DNA of 17,661 bases. Origin: Thermoplasmatota archaeon (GTDB lineage: Archaea > Thermoplasmatota > Thermoplasmata > Thermoplasmatales > Thermoplasmataceae). Made by a program: the position numbers and the translations under genes. A model generated the notes under the pieces. The model was not told where the DNA came from. It saw only the letters and a program-made list of their open reading frames with translations, and ran no database searches. The stretch covers positions 1 to 17,661 of the forward strand of contig JAMDCG010000046.1 of NCBI GenBank assembly GCA_023489425.1. The letters are read 5' to 3'. The stretch's first letter is position 1, and every line of letters starts with the position of its first letter. This document shows positions 1 to 7,695 of the stretch, in pieces.

Positions 1-47
1 ACATCCTCACAAAACTTCAGCGTTTCCGGCATCAGATATTAAAAAGT

Positions 48-2357
48 TCATCTGTGTGAGTGCTTGCGGTCAAACGTTATTTCCCTCATACAAACAGGGC
101 ATATTCTCTTCACCTTCTTCCTTGAAAGGTTGTAGATAGAAGCGACTGCAGTGGAAGAAACTAATATTGGAAGGATTTCAGCATTCCAGTCTACTGGACG
201 TTTTGAACTGATCTGGTACAGGTAAAAAGTTGTTGAATTAGTGTGTAAGAAAATTTTCAGATCTGTTACTCTTCCGGAATCATTCAGTATTATTGTGTGG
301 TTCCCATAGGCCAGGAGAACAGAAAGACCCTCTAAGTATTCATATTTCCTGTTGCCTATCTCGATGGTTGTGTTTCTGGAAATAGTCCCCCTGAATATTA
401 TATCCCCAGTCATCATCTGGTATTTAACATCAGTCAGGCCAGGGTGAGCTGTAATGTTTTGTTTCACAGGTTCCATGAACCCAGAATTTACAATCGATAC
501 ATTTAGCAGTTCATTTACGCTTCTGATCTCAATCGTTCCATTGGTACTATGATATACCTGATTATTAATATAAACAGAGAAATTTAATCCGTAGGAAAGA
601 TTTACAGATTTTAGTATGAAGACTGAATAAAGAGGTGGAACACTGAACACTTCACTGGAAAACTCAGTTATATTTTTTATGCCATTGTAGTATTTGACCT
701 GGGAGTCTATGTCAATGATATCATAATGAAGACTCCTCTTTCTGGGAATATAGACAGTGCTTGAATAGTCATTCATGGAGCGAATTTCTATGTCGAGCCT
801 TGAACTCTGAGTGTAGTTATCACCTTTTATTGTGGTATTAAGAGTTAAATTCACGGATCCGGGAAGAGATTCATTTAAAGATGTATTCAGAACAATGTAT
901 GAGTTGTTAAAAGAGGCCTCAGAGTTAATATTGATAAACGGAACATCATGATATGTTTTCGTGTAGGTATAATACCCATTTTTAAAGACTTCAATAGATG
1001 GTATGGAGAAATATTGCGTTTGGTTGAACATTGCAAAAGAAAATATAGAATTCAGAAACCCATCCTTCTCCTGTTCATAAGCTGGAACGATTATGGAATT
1101 GTTATTATCAGGAGAACAGGCCAGTTTATCCATAACAGAACTCATGTTTAGATTGTGTGAAGATATCCCTGCCGGATAAATTCCTTCAGGATGGTAATAC
1201 TGCAACTCATTGTACATGATGTACATAACGTTCAGTATGGGCAGGAAATAGAAACTGGAATTTCCCAACGTTATCACTGGAGATTTACAGGTGAGAAAGC
1301 TACCGGAGAAACGCGAACCTATCATCATGAATTCTGATCCGTTCTGTAGCAGAAATCCTTCTTTCTTCAAGTCATAGAAGCCAGAGTTTGTGAAAGGAAA
1401 GGAATTACCAGAAAACGAAGAGTTAAGTGAAACCAGATGGGTATCATTCAGCACTATGTAGTTCGTAGAGAATCCCGTAATATTAAGTGTGGAATTTGAA
1501 ATGAAACATATGGACGATTTCCAGATGGTCAGATTTGAGCCGTATGGTATACTGATATGGATATTCTGGTCAGAACTGCAAAGGTTCCTCAAGTAAATTG
1601 GGTGCTGAAGGAAAACAGTTGAATTAAAGATTCCAGTTCCCTTAGTGATGTTGACATTGTCGCTTATCGAATTATCATCAAAAGTGGATGATATTCCAAG
1701 AGAAATCCCGCTTCCATTATATGAAAAATTGCCTGCAAACTTAACCTCACTTACAGGGTATTTGTAATCAGAGTTTCTTATGTAATTATACGAAAAATTA
1801 CCAGCGGCACTGATCGGTTGGGAATTTTGCAGAAAATAACCAGTCTCCCTGTAAACGGGTTTTGAATTATTGACATTTCTGAAGGTAGAATTCCTGAACA
1901 ACATGGTATCATTCGTGTATTTCATCCTGATATGACTGCAATTATTACCAATCCGAGAGTCAGAAATATGAATTGCATCACCTTCAAAATTCATTGACCC
2001 ATTAAAGAAGAAATCTGAATCGCATATTCCTATGTGATATCCACCTGAAGCAGTATCTATTGTTAGATTGGAATTTTTTGTTATGATCATCTCACTCTCA
2101 AATGAGACGTTAGCCTTAATTTGAAGAAATGACTGTTTATAATCTTCAAATACCAGTTTGTAGCATTTTGCAATATTCTCATTTTCACTGTTTATGGTGA
2201 GATTCCCGTTGACATAAATGCTTTTTGGACTGCGTAATTCTGTTCCTGCGGTCACAGGATAATGGGCACTTTCTACGCGAATGTTACCTGTAAAGGGAAG
2301 AACAGGAATCAAGATTGAAATGAGGATTAACAGGAGGAGGAACTTTCTTGAATTCAT
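48..2357 (-). CDS. Large sequon-rich surface glycoprotein with short cytoplasmic Cys/His tail
   Basis: Probable exported cell-surface glycoprotein of 769 residues, family not recognised. The first ~25 residues are a signal peptide or anchor (basic MNSRK, then a Leu/Ile-rich core). A second hydrophobic stretch lies at about residues 727-745, followed by a basic stop-transfer (RKKVKR) and a tail containing CPVC and HSH. About 40 N-X-S/T sequons are spread over the outer part, which fits heavy N-glycosylation of a wall-less acidophile. The first ~370 residues repeat short strand-like units such as NSTF, NSSF and NLTI, suggesting a right-handed beta-helix; this is inference. The second half looks like beta-sandwich material. 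A TATA-like box (about 2381-2391, minus) puts the transcript start near 2361, almost leaderless. An AAGGAG at 2373-2378 is 15 bases from the ATG, too far for normal use. The adhesive or S-layer role is a guess; the topology is fairly secure. Confidence 0.75.
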   Translation of the reverse strand: MNSRKFLLLLILISILIPVLPFTGNIRVESAHYPVTAGTELRSPKSIYVNGNLTINSENENIAKCYKLVFEDYKQSFLQIKANVSFESEMIITKNSNLTIDTASGGYHIGICDSDFFFNGSMNFEGDAIHISDSRIGNNCSHIRMKYTNDTMLFRNSTFRNVNNSKPVYRETGYFLQNSQPISAAGNFSYNYIRNSDYKYPVSEVKFAGNFSYNGSGISLGISSTFDDNSISDNVNITKGTGIFNSTVFLQHPIYLRNLCSSDQNIHISIPYGSNLTIWKSSICFISNSTLNITGFSTNYIVLNDTHLVSLNSSFSGNSFPFTNSGFYDLKKEGFLLQNGSEFMMIGSRFSGSFLTCKSPVITLGNSSFYFLPILNVMYIMYNELQYYHPEGIYPAGISSHNLNMSSVMDKLACSPDNNNSIIVPAYEQEKDGFLNSIFSFAMFNQTQYFSIPSIEVFKNGYYTYTKTYHDVPFININSEASFNNSYIVLNTSLNESLPGSVNLTLNTTIKGDNYTQSSRLDIEIRSMNDYSSTVYIPRKRSLHYDIIDIDSQVKYYNGIKNITEFSSEVFSVPPLYSVFILKSVNLSYGLNFSVYINNQVYHSTNGTIEIRSVNELLNVSIVNSGFMEPVKQNITAHPGLTDVKYQMMTGDIIFRGTISRNTTIEIGNRKYEYLEGLSVLLAYGNHTIILNDSGRVTDLKIFLHTNSTTFYLYQISSKRPVDWNAEILPILVSSTAVASIYNLSRKKVKRICPVCMREITFDRKHSHR

Positions 2358-2399
2358 TTTCCGTGATTTTTTCTCCTTAAAAATATTATGTCATAACGG

Positions 2400-2407
2400 T
2401 TTAATAT
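2400..2407 (+). promoter_or_regulatory. TATA-like box for the aldo/keto reductase
   Basis: TTTAATAT is centred about 24 bases before the ATG at 2427, the spacing expected for a leaderless archaeal transcript. It overlaps the upstream in-frame ATG at 2406, so the later ATG is the better start. Confidence 0.45.
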
Positions 2408-2426
2408 GCACTTGTATTATTCATTT

Positions 2427-3440
2427 ATGAAGTATGTAAGACTGGGAAAGTCAGGATTATATGTCTCGGTAATGGCTCTTGGTGCAATGACATTCGGTGA
2501 CAAGAACAGCTGGAAGCTAGGTGGATTGAGCCAGGATCAGACAAACGAAATGGTGAAAAGAGCTTATGACTATGGAATAAATCTATTTGATACAGCCGAT
2601 GTATATGATGAAGGAGAATCTGAAATAGCACTGGGAAAGGCTCTCAAATCATTCAGAGATGAAATTCATATAGCAACAAAGGTAAGGGGGAGGACCGGAA
2701 AAGGCATAAACCAGATAGGGTTGACCAGGCATCATATAAGGGAATCCATCAAGGGAAGCCTTGAAAGACTTAAAACAGATCACGTGGAACTGTATCAGAT
2801 GCACTCATTTGATTATCATGTGCCTATAATGGAAACCATTGAAACACTTCAGGATCTTGTTGAAAGAGGGGATATTGATTATCCTGGTTTCTCAAACTTC
2901 CAGGCATGGCAGATGGCTATATTCAATTCAGTTGCAAGGGAAAATCATTTTGAGCCATACCATTCAGCACAGATGAATTATTCCCTGCTTAACAGGGACA
3001 TAGAGCAGGAGGTATTACCATACATGAATCATGATGGTCTTTCATTACTTGCGTGGAGCCCACTTCATGGGGGAGTTCTATCAGGCAAGTATGGCAAGAA
3101 CGTTGAAGCAAAGGCAGGAACAAGATTTGGAGATAGGGGTGTATTCCCGCCATTCGATCAGGAGAAGGCAAGATTTGTACTTGAGGTGGCGGAAGAAATT
3201 GCCAGGGAACAGGATTGCAAGCTTTCAAATGTTGCACTGTCTTGGGTAATAGCCAAGAAGGGAATAGTCCTTGTAGGAGCAAGAACACTGGAGCAATTCG
3301 AAGAAAACATGAAAACTCTAGATGTGAACCTTACAGCAGAACAGGTAAAGAGGCTTGACGATGTTTCTGAGGACAGGGAACTCTATCCAGGCTGGATGAT
3401 AAAGAGGCAGGACAGGGGAAGAGACTTCGAAAAGATCTAA
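2427..3440 (+). CDS. Aldo/keto reductase (COG0667 type)
   Basis: NAD(P)H-dependent oxidoreductase of the aldo/keto reductase superfamily, a cytoplasmic (beta/alpha)8 barrel reducing aldehydes or ketones; the substrate cannot be read from sequence. From M1 at 2427 (337 residues) the catalytic tetrad is present: D55 and Y60 in FDTADVYDEGESE, K85 in IATKVRG, and H126 in YQMHSFD. The family segment G-x-S-N-F follows (here YPGFSNF), then AWSPLHGGVLSGKY, and VLVGARTLEQFEEN near the end. An in-frame ATG at 2406 would add seven residues. I prefer 2427 because MKYVRLGKSGLYVS matches the usual family N-terminus and a TATA-like box sits 24 bases upstream. The gene is divergent from the surface glycoprotein by under 70 bases, and its stop overlaps the convergent glycosyltransferase stop by 3 bases. 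GDIDYPG replaces the more usual GKIRYIG, a small oddity. Confidence 0.9.
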   Translation: MKYVRLGKSGLYVSVMALGAMTFGDKNSWKLGGLSQDQTNEMVKRAYDYGINLFDTADVYDEGESEIALGKALKSFRDEIHIATKVRGRTGKGINQIGLTRHHIRESIKGSLERLKTDHVELYQMHSFDYHVPIMETIETLQDLVERGDIDYPGFSNFQAWQMAIFNSVARENHFEPYHSAQMNYSLLNRDIEQEVLPYMNHDGLSLLAWSPLHGGVLSGKYGKNVEAKAGTRFGDRGVFPPFDQEKARFVLEVAEEIAREQDCKLSNVALSWVIAKKGIVLVGARTLEQFEENMKTLDVNLTAEQVKRLDDVSEDRELYPGWMIKRQDRGRDFEKI

Positions 3441-4423
3441 TTCTCCTTGTTGATTATTTTATCAAGTGTTTTTGATATTTTTGGAAAAATGTCACTTTTT
3501 GTCATAAGATATCGAATTTCTGTCTTTCCAAGGCTTATATTAAGGGGATAACTGTCAACCTTCACCTTTTCGTATTCCTGAAGGATGATCGATTCAAACA
3601 TAGATTCCATGAGCCGGGTAAAATTACTCTTCTTGCCCTTATTGTATCTTCTTATCTTTACCAGGAAATATGAGGTATACAGTGAGATGTAGTCTCTTAG
3701 CTTCAGTTTCCCTGCCGAATTATCAGATAGGAGAAGTGCATCCCTGAGCCCATAATTGCACCCGACAAAAAGATCTGTAATCATCCTGTTTTTCCTCTCC
3801 TTAAGGAGGTGCTGGAACTCCTTTGATGGAAATATCTGGGTTGGCTTGTATGTCAGGAATCTCTCAATGGACTCCTGGCCATCTGTGATGTAGAAGAGGA
3901 TGTTGTACTGTTCACTTATCCTTGCGAACAGCTCCAGATCCTCTGAAACAGAAAGATCGTTCCATCCATTGACATCTGTTAGGATTTCCCTTGGTATAAC
4001 TATGAACTCACTAAATAACATCCTCTTTTCCCGCTGATTTACAAAGTTATACAGTACATCCGAAAATTTGATATCATAGACCTTTTCTGGGTCAAACAGA
4101 ACTATGTGGGTACCTGTACTCCTCTTAAAAGCCTCATTCTTTGCCTGCCCCCTCTTATAATATCCATAATCCGCAATTTTCAAAGGTTTCTCAGCCCTGA
4201 TTCCTTCAGTAGATACGGAACTGATCGGTAGCATTGTGGTATTTACAATAATTATCTCGTAATCCATTCCAGATTCTTCAGCTATATCAACAATACTGTT
4301 CAACGAATCCTCAAGGAGCGTTTCCTTTCCCTTGAAAAGGCATAGAAAACTGAGGGATACTAACGCCTTCTGGCTCTTTTTAAGTTCGTAATATTTCAAT
4401 TGTTGAGTGAAGGATTCTGGCAC
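3437..4423 (-). CDS. GT-A-like (family 2-like) glycosyltransferase, divergent
   Basis: Probable nucleotide-sugar-dependent glycosyltransferase, 328 residues, no membrane segment. An N-terminal Rossmann-like strand (ALVSLSFLCLFKGKE, ~20-34) is followed by DYEIIIVNTT (~54-63). RGQAKNEAFKRSTGTHIVLFDPE (91-113) corresponds to the family 2 pattern R-x-x-x-N-x-x-x-x-x-x-G-x-x-x-x-x-x-D. NGWNDLSVSEDLELFARI (152-169) corresponds to the G-x-x-x-x-x-x-E-D acceptor/base region, with E161-D162 as the likely catalytic pair. The canonical DxD is DPE here (111-113), so metal binding may be altered. The start codon is GTG at 4423; TTTAAAAG at 4445-4452 (minus-strand CTTTTAAA) lies about 25 bases upstream, supporting a leaderless message. 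Neighbouring a sequon-rich glycoprotein makes a role in surface glycosylation plausible, but this is inference. Confidence 0.65.
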   Translation of the reverse strand: MPESFTQQLKYYELKKSQKALVSLSFLCLFKGKETLLEDSLNSIVDIAEESGMDYEIIIVNTTMLPISSVSTEGIRAEKPLKIADYGYYKRGQAKNEAFKRSTGTHIVLFDPEKVYDIKFSDVLYNFVNQREKRMLFSEFIVIPREILTDVNGWNDLSVSEDLELFARISEQYNILFYITDGQESIERFLTYKPTQIFPSKEFQHLLKERKNRMITDLFVGCNYGLRDALLLSDNSAGKLKLRDYISLYTSYFLVKIRRYNKGKKSNFTRLMESMFESIILQEYEKVKVDSYPLNISLGKTEIRYLMTKSDIFPKISKTLDKIINKEN

Positions 4424-4444
4424 ACTTATGGTATTAGCTATCCG

Positions 4445-4452
4445 TTTAAAAG
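4445..4452 (-). promoter_or_regulatory. TATA-like box for the glycosyltransferase
   Basis: Minus-strand CTTTTAAA centred about 25 bases before the GTG start at 4423. No Shine-Dalgarno sequence lies between them, so a leaderless GTG message is likely. Confidence 0.4.
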
Positions 4453-4507
4453 TTTTTGTTAAAGAATTTTTATTTTGGAAAGTTCCTTTTGAAGTTGTGA
4501 AGATAAC

Positions 4508-4517
4508 TTTATAAATA
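4508..4517 (+). promoter_or_regulatory. TATA box of the ABC importer operon
   Basis: TTTATAAATA predicts transcription starting near 4535-4538 and a leader of about 15 bases carrying AGGAG (4541-4545), 7 bases before the ATG at 4553. An imperfect operator-like inverted repeat (AAGTT, 8 bases, AACTT; 4492-4509) abuts the box. Confidence 0.55.
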
Positions 4518-4552
4518 TGAATTAAATTTCACTTTTGTAAAGGAGACTTCAT

Positions 4553-5545
4553 ATGAGTATTAAAAATGGAATGAAAGGCAGCACAAAGATGATCGCAATG
4601 ATTGTTGTAATTGTTGTAATTGTATCGGCAATTGGGGCTATTGAATATGAACACATTTCAGGTTCTGGAAAGGGAAGAATAATAACCGTAGATTCAAATG
4701 TTTCTGGGGTCCATTTGAACAGGATCATTTCACTTGATCCAGCGGCAAGTGCGACGCTCTACGCAATTGGTGCATTCAAGGATGTTCTCGGTAAGGGACC
4801 TTACACAACATATCCAAAAAGTAATCTACCAAACATGACATGCTATCCAGATATGAGTGTTGAACAGATCGTGAACCTTTCACCAGATGCAGTAATTTCA
4901 TTCAGCTCATATCCACCAAGTGAGGTGCAGGAACTACTTAACGCCAGCATTGATTATATATTTCTCAGTGCAGGGATCAATTCCACATTTTCACAGATAA
5001 TGCAGCAGAATATCCTTCTCGGTGAACTGACAGGTAACCAGAACAATGCTACCCTTCTCAATAACTGGATGAAGGAATCACTAAACCAGTTTTCAAACGT
5101 CAGCGTTGTCAATAAAACACTGCTATATGCAATGTGTGTTGAAAATGGTGCAACCTGGACAACTGGTAAAGGTACATTTGTGAATGCCATGTTCAATTAC
5201 TCACATCTGAACAACATAGCAAATGGATCAGGTTTCTATGAGATATCAAATGAAAATATTGTTAATTCAAATCCTCAGGTAATACTGCTGGGCACATGTT
5301 TTAACCAGTCAGATCTTGACAGGGAACCGTTTGATTCTACCAGTGCTTATAAGAACAACACAATCTATACTGCATTTGACACAAATCTCTTCTCAGAACC
5401 AAACTTCAGAAACATCTTTGCCATAGAATGGTTAATCTATAACGTATATCACGTAACGGTGAAACTGCCGGAATTTCCCTTCAATTTACAGTATAATCCA
5501 GAGCCAACACAGGTTCAGAGTATCTATGAGGATGTAAATGTTTAA
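4553..5545 (+). CDS. ABC importer substrate-binding protein (FecB/BtuF-like)
   Basis: Extracytoplasmic substrate-binding component of an importer for Fe(III)-chelate, haem or cobalamin; 330 residues. The N-terminus is short and basic, followed by a hydrophobic span (MIAMIVVIVVIVSAIGAI, ~13-30). There is no lipobox cysteine, so the protein is probably held by an uncleaved N-terminal anchor. The domain then runs RIISLDPAASATLYAIGA, VLGKGPYTTYP, and YPDMSVEQIVNLSPDAVISF, typical of the Peripla_BP_2 fold: a two-lobed protein with a long linking helix (~155-180). Several N-X-S/T sequons fit an outer location. AGGAG lies 7 bases before the ATG. The stop overlaps the permease start by 8 bases (5538-5545), so the three importer genes are one operon. 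The ligand is unresolved; acid habitats are iron-rich, but this does not decide it. Confidence 0.85.
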   Translation: MSIKNGMKGSTKMIAMIVVIVVIVSAIGAIEYEHISGSGKGRIITVDSNVSGVHLNRIISLDPAASATLYAIGAFKDVLGKGPYTTYPKSNLPNMTCYPDMSVEQIVNLSPDAVISFSSYPPSEVQELLNASIDYIFLSAGINSTFSQIMQQNILLGELTGNQNNATLLNNWMKESLNQFSNVSVVNKTLLYAMCVENGATWTTGKGTFVNAMFNYSHLNNIANGSGFYEISNENIVNSNPQVILLGTCFNQSDLDREPFDSTSAYKNNTIYTAFDTNLFSEPNFRNIFAIEWLIYNVYHVTVKLPEFPFNLQYNPEPTQVQSIYEDVNV

Positions 5546-6599
5546 GAGCAGATCAGTCAGGGAATCTATAGGAGTTCATGGTAGAACATACACACTATTT
5601 ACAATTTCAGTAATCGCTTTTTTTCTATCATTTGCCCTTTCCCTCGGGATAGGATCTGTGAACATTCCATTTTTTACAATATTGCGCTCCATAGGAGAAC
5701 AACTGGGCATAAATGTGGGATCTGTCAGGCTTTCAGATTATATCATAGTAACCCAGCTTAGAGAACCTGAGATACTGGGAGCAGCCGCTGTAGGAGCATC
5801 TCTTGGCGTGGGAGGTGCTGTGATCCAGAGTATTTTCAGAAACCCCATATCTGAGCCATATATTACAGGAGTTTCCAGTGGTGCCACACTCGGAGCGGTT
5901 ATTGCCATTGTGTTCGGCATAACAGTATTTGGAATCTTCACATTGCCTATTTTTGCATTCATATTCGCAATCCTTGTAGTATCTGGCGTCTATGCTCTTT
6001 CACTGAGGAAGGGAAGGACTCCACCTGTTGTTTTCCTTCTTACAGGAATAGCTGTATCCCTTTTTGCCACCTCATTTGTCGCACTGTTACTTTATTCCAG
6101 GCCAGCCCTTGAGAACAGGATATTTTACTGGATACTTGGATCACTTTCCGGTATCTCGTGGCTGGATGACATGATTGTTGTACCCCTTGTTATAGTAACT
6201 TCCCTAATACTCGGTTCAATGTACAGGCAGCTAAATGCACTGCAGATGGGGGAAATTTACGCTAAATCTGTTGGTGTAAATGCGGAGAAATCCAAGCTCG
6301 CTGCCATTGGGCTTACCACGGTTGCGGTATCTGCGTGTGTATCCATAAGTGGACTCATTGGATTTGTAGGCCTGATTTTTCCACATGTATCAAGGCTGTT
6401 ATATGGTGGTTCTAACAAGTATGTGATACCCTCCTCTGCCATACTTGGTGCCACATTTCTTATACTCAGTAATGATCTTGCACATTTGATTGTAAGTGGA
6501 GAAGTTCTGCCCATTGGAATAATCACTGGCATAATTGGCGTACCATTCTTCATGATTCTTATGGCTAAAATATCAAAGAGGGGTTATTACAGTGCTTGA
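5538..6599 (+). CDS. ABC importer permease, FecCD/BtuC family
   Basis: Membrane subunit of the type II ABC importer, 353 residues, mostly hydrophobic with roughly nine to ten membrane spans; it would work as a homodimer. Family signatures are clear. GAAAVGASLGVGGAVIQ, followed by FRNPISEPYITGVSSGA (about residues 75-113), corresponds to the G-A-x-L-x-x-x-G-x-x-x-Q-x-x-x-x-N-P-L-A-x-P block. GLIGFVGLIFPHVSRLL (~272-288) is the coupling-helix region that contacts the ATPase. EVLPIGIITGIIGVPFF lies near the C-terminus. GAGG at 5528-5531 serves the ATG at 5538, which lies inside the last codons of the binding-protein gene. The stop overlaps the GTG of the ATPase gene by 8 bases. BtuC, FecC/FecD and FhuB homologues cannot be told apart here. 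Confidence 0.92.
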   Translation: MFKSRSVRESIGVHGRTYTLFTISVIAFFLSFALSLGIGSVNIPFFTILRSIGEQLGINVGSVRLSDYIIVTQLREPEILGAAAVGASLGVGGAVIQSIFRNPISEPYITGVSSGATLGAVIAIVFGITVFGIFTLPIFAFIFAILVVSGVYALSLRKGRTPPVVFLLTGIAVSLFATSFVALLLYSRPALENRIFYWILGSLSGISWLDDMIVVPLVIVTSLILGSMYRQLNALQMGEIYAKSVGVNAEKSKLAAIGLTTVAVSACVSISGLIGFVGLIFPHVSRLLYGGSNKYVIPSSAILGATFLILSNDLAHLIVSGEVLPIGIITGIIGVPFFMILMAKISKRGYYSA

Positions 6600-7380
6600 A
6601 CTGGATAACATCAGGTTCCGAAGAGGGGAACTTGAGATCGGTCCAGTGAGTATGACACTATCTTCCGGTGAGATCCTGTCAATTTGCGGGAAAAACGGTT
6701 CTGGGAAAACCTCAACGCTCACAGCAATCAGTGGATACATACCCCTTATGGAAGGTTCCATAACAGTAGACGGAGAGAACCTGAGAAAGTTGAAGCCATC
6801 ATTAGTCGCAAGAAAAGTTTCATACGTTCAACAGGAAATACCCGAGCCAATGGGTTTTACTGTAAGGGATGTTATGGAGATCTCCGGTTTTACAAGAATG
6901 GGTGGAGACAGGGAGATCAGGGATGCATTGAGGCTATGTGGCGTCGAGAAATTCATAGACCGGGATTTTGCAACTCTGAGTGGTGGAGAGAAAAGAATGG
7001 TTTCCATAGCAGGTGGTATTTACCAGGATTCTGATTATATAATGATGGATGAACCCACATCATTCCTGGACCTTGACAAGATCAGTACACTTATCAGGAT
7101 ACTGAATTCACTTAAGGCAAAGGGAAAGGGTGTACTTCTGGTAATGCACGACATAAACCTGGCTAATAGAATATCTGATTCCATCCTCCTGTTCAGGGAA
7201 GGAAAAGTTGTGGCTTTCGGGGAGAAGGATGATGTTCTTACCATTAACAACCTGGAAAAAGCCTACAATGCAAAATTTGCCAAATATTCATCTCCAGAGG
7301 GAATAAGGTTCTATCCGGTTGAAATGGAAGATTTCACTGATTTTCCTGAAGAAGCCAGGGAAGATCCTCAACACTCTTGA
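6592..7380 (+). CDS. ABC importer ATPase, FecE/BtuD family
   Basis: Cytoplasmic ATPase that powers the importer; 262 residues. All nucleotide-binding motifs are present: Walker A GKNGSGKT (33-40), Q-loop glutamine (80/81), signature LSGGE (129-133), Walker B YIMMDEP (149-155), D-loop FLDLD (158-162) and switch histidine in VMHD (186). The start is GTG at 6592, overlapping the permease stop by 8 bases, with GAGGGG (6578-6583) upstream at a good distance. The C-terminal ~15 residues are acidic, and their coding DNA (7334-7380) is also read on the minus strand by the Toprim gene. It is the last gene of the importer operon; no clear terminator hairpin is visible behind it because the opposing gene begins inside it. 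Confidence 0.93.
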   Translation: MLELDNIRFRRGELEIGPVSMTLSSGEILSICGKNGSGKTSTLTAISGYIPLMEGSITVDGENLRKLKPSLVARKVSYVQQEIPEPMGFTVRDVMEISGFTRMGGDREIRDALRLCGVEKFIDRDFATLSGGEKRMVSIAGGIYQDSDYIMMDEPTSFLDLDKISTLIRILNSLKAKGKGVLLVMHDINLANRISDSILLFREGKVVAFGEKDDVLTINNLEKAYNAKFAKYSSPEGIRFYPVEMEDFTDFPEEAREDPQHS

Positions 7381-7663
7381 TCTTGAATGAATGATCTATA
7401 AAGTACCAGAATCTGGAATTGATCTTGCACCCATAACTCTGAAGAATTTCAGATATCTTTGACTGTAATTCATTTCCCTTCCTGTCAAAGTCTGTCAGCA
7501 GTATAACCTTACTGTATTGGGAAGAAATTCTGCTGCAGAAATTCTCAATGGAGATACCCTGATTTATCTTAATGATCTCTCCAGTGATGCCAACTTCCCT
7601 GAGTGCTTTCACATCATGATCCCCTTCCACAATTATTGGTTCCATACTGTTATCTTTCAACAA
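7334..7663 (-). CDS. Small Toprim-domain protein (UPF0292 / small primase-like)
   Basis: Stand-alone Toprim-fold protein, the Mg-binding domain shared by DnaG primase, topoisomerases, OLD nucleases and RNase M5. The conserved glutamate is in PIIVEGDHDVKAL and the D-x-D in LLTDFDRKGNEL, both matching archaeal small primase-like proteins (UPF0292); its biochemical role is not established. With only ATG/GTG/TTG allowed, the first start is TTG at 7663 (109 residues). However, the frame stays open upstream and encodes a helix-like segment, RENKFARELGYLLKDNS. A CTG at 7699-7697 follows a perfect AGGAGGT by 7 bases and overlaps the helicase stop as CTGA, so the true protein is probably 121 residues from 7699 (see the separate entry). 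It is the third gene of the poly-Asp/Lhr/Toprim operon. The last 47 bases overlap the ABC ATPase gene on the other strand. Confidence 0.82.
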   Translation of the reverse strand: MLKDNSMEPIIVEGDHDVKALREVGITGEIIKINQGISIENFCSRISSQYSKVILLTDFDRKGNELQSKISEILQSYGCKINSRFWYFIDHSFKIKSVEDLPWLLQENQ

Positions 7664-7695
7664 ATAGCCCAGTTCCCTGGCGAACTTATTTTCCC

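Noticed and set aside
2989..3288. Minus-strand 99-codon opening inside the aldo/keto reductase gene
   Set aside because: Shadow of a well-supported gene with catalytic motifs; low-complexity Pro/Leu product without start signals.
4424..4552. Cobalamin riboswitch before the importer operon
   Set aside because: The leader between the TATA box and the ATG is only about 15 bases, leaving no room for an aptamer.
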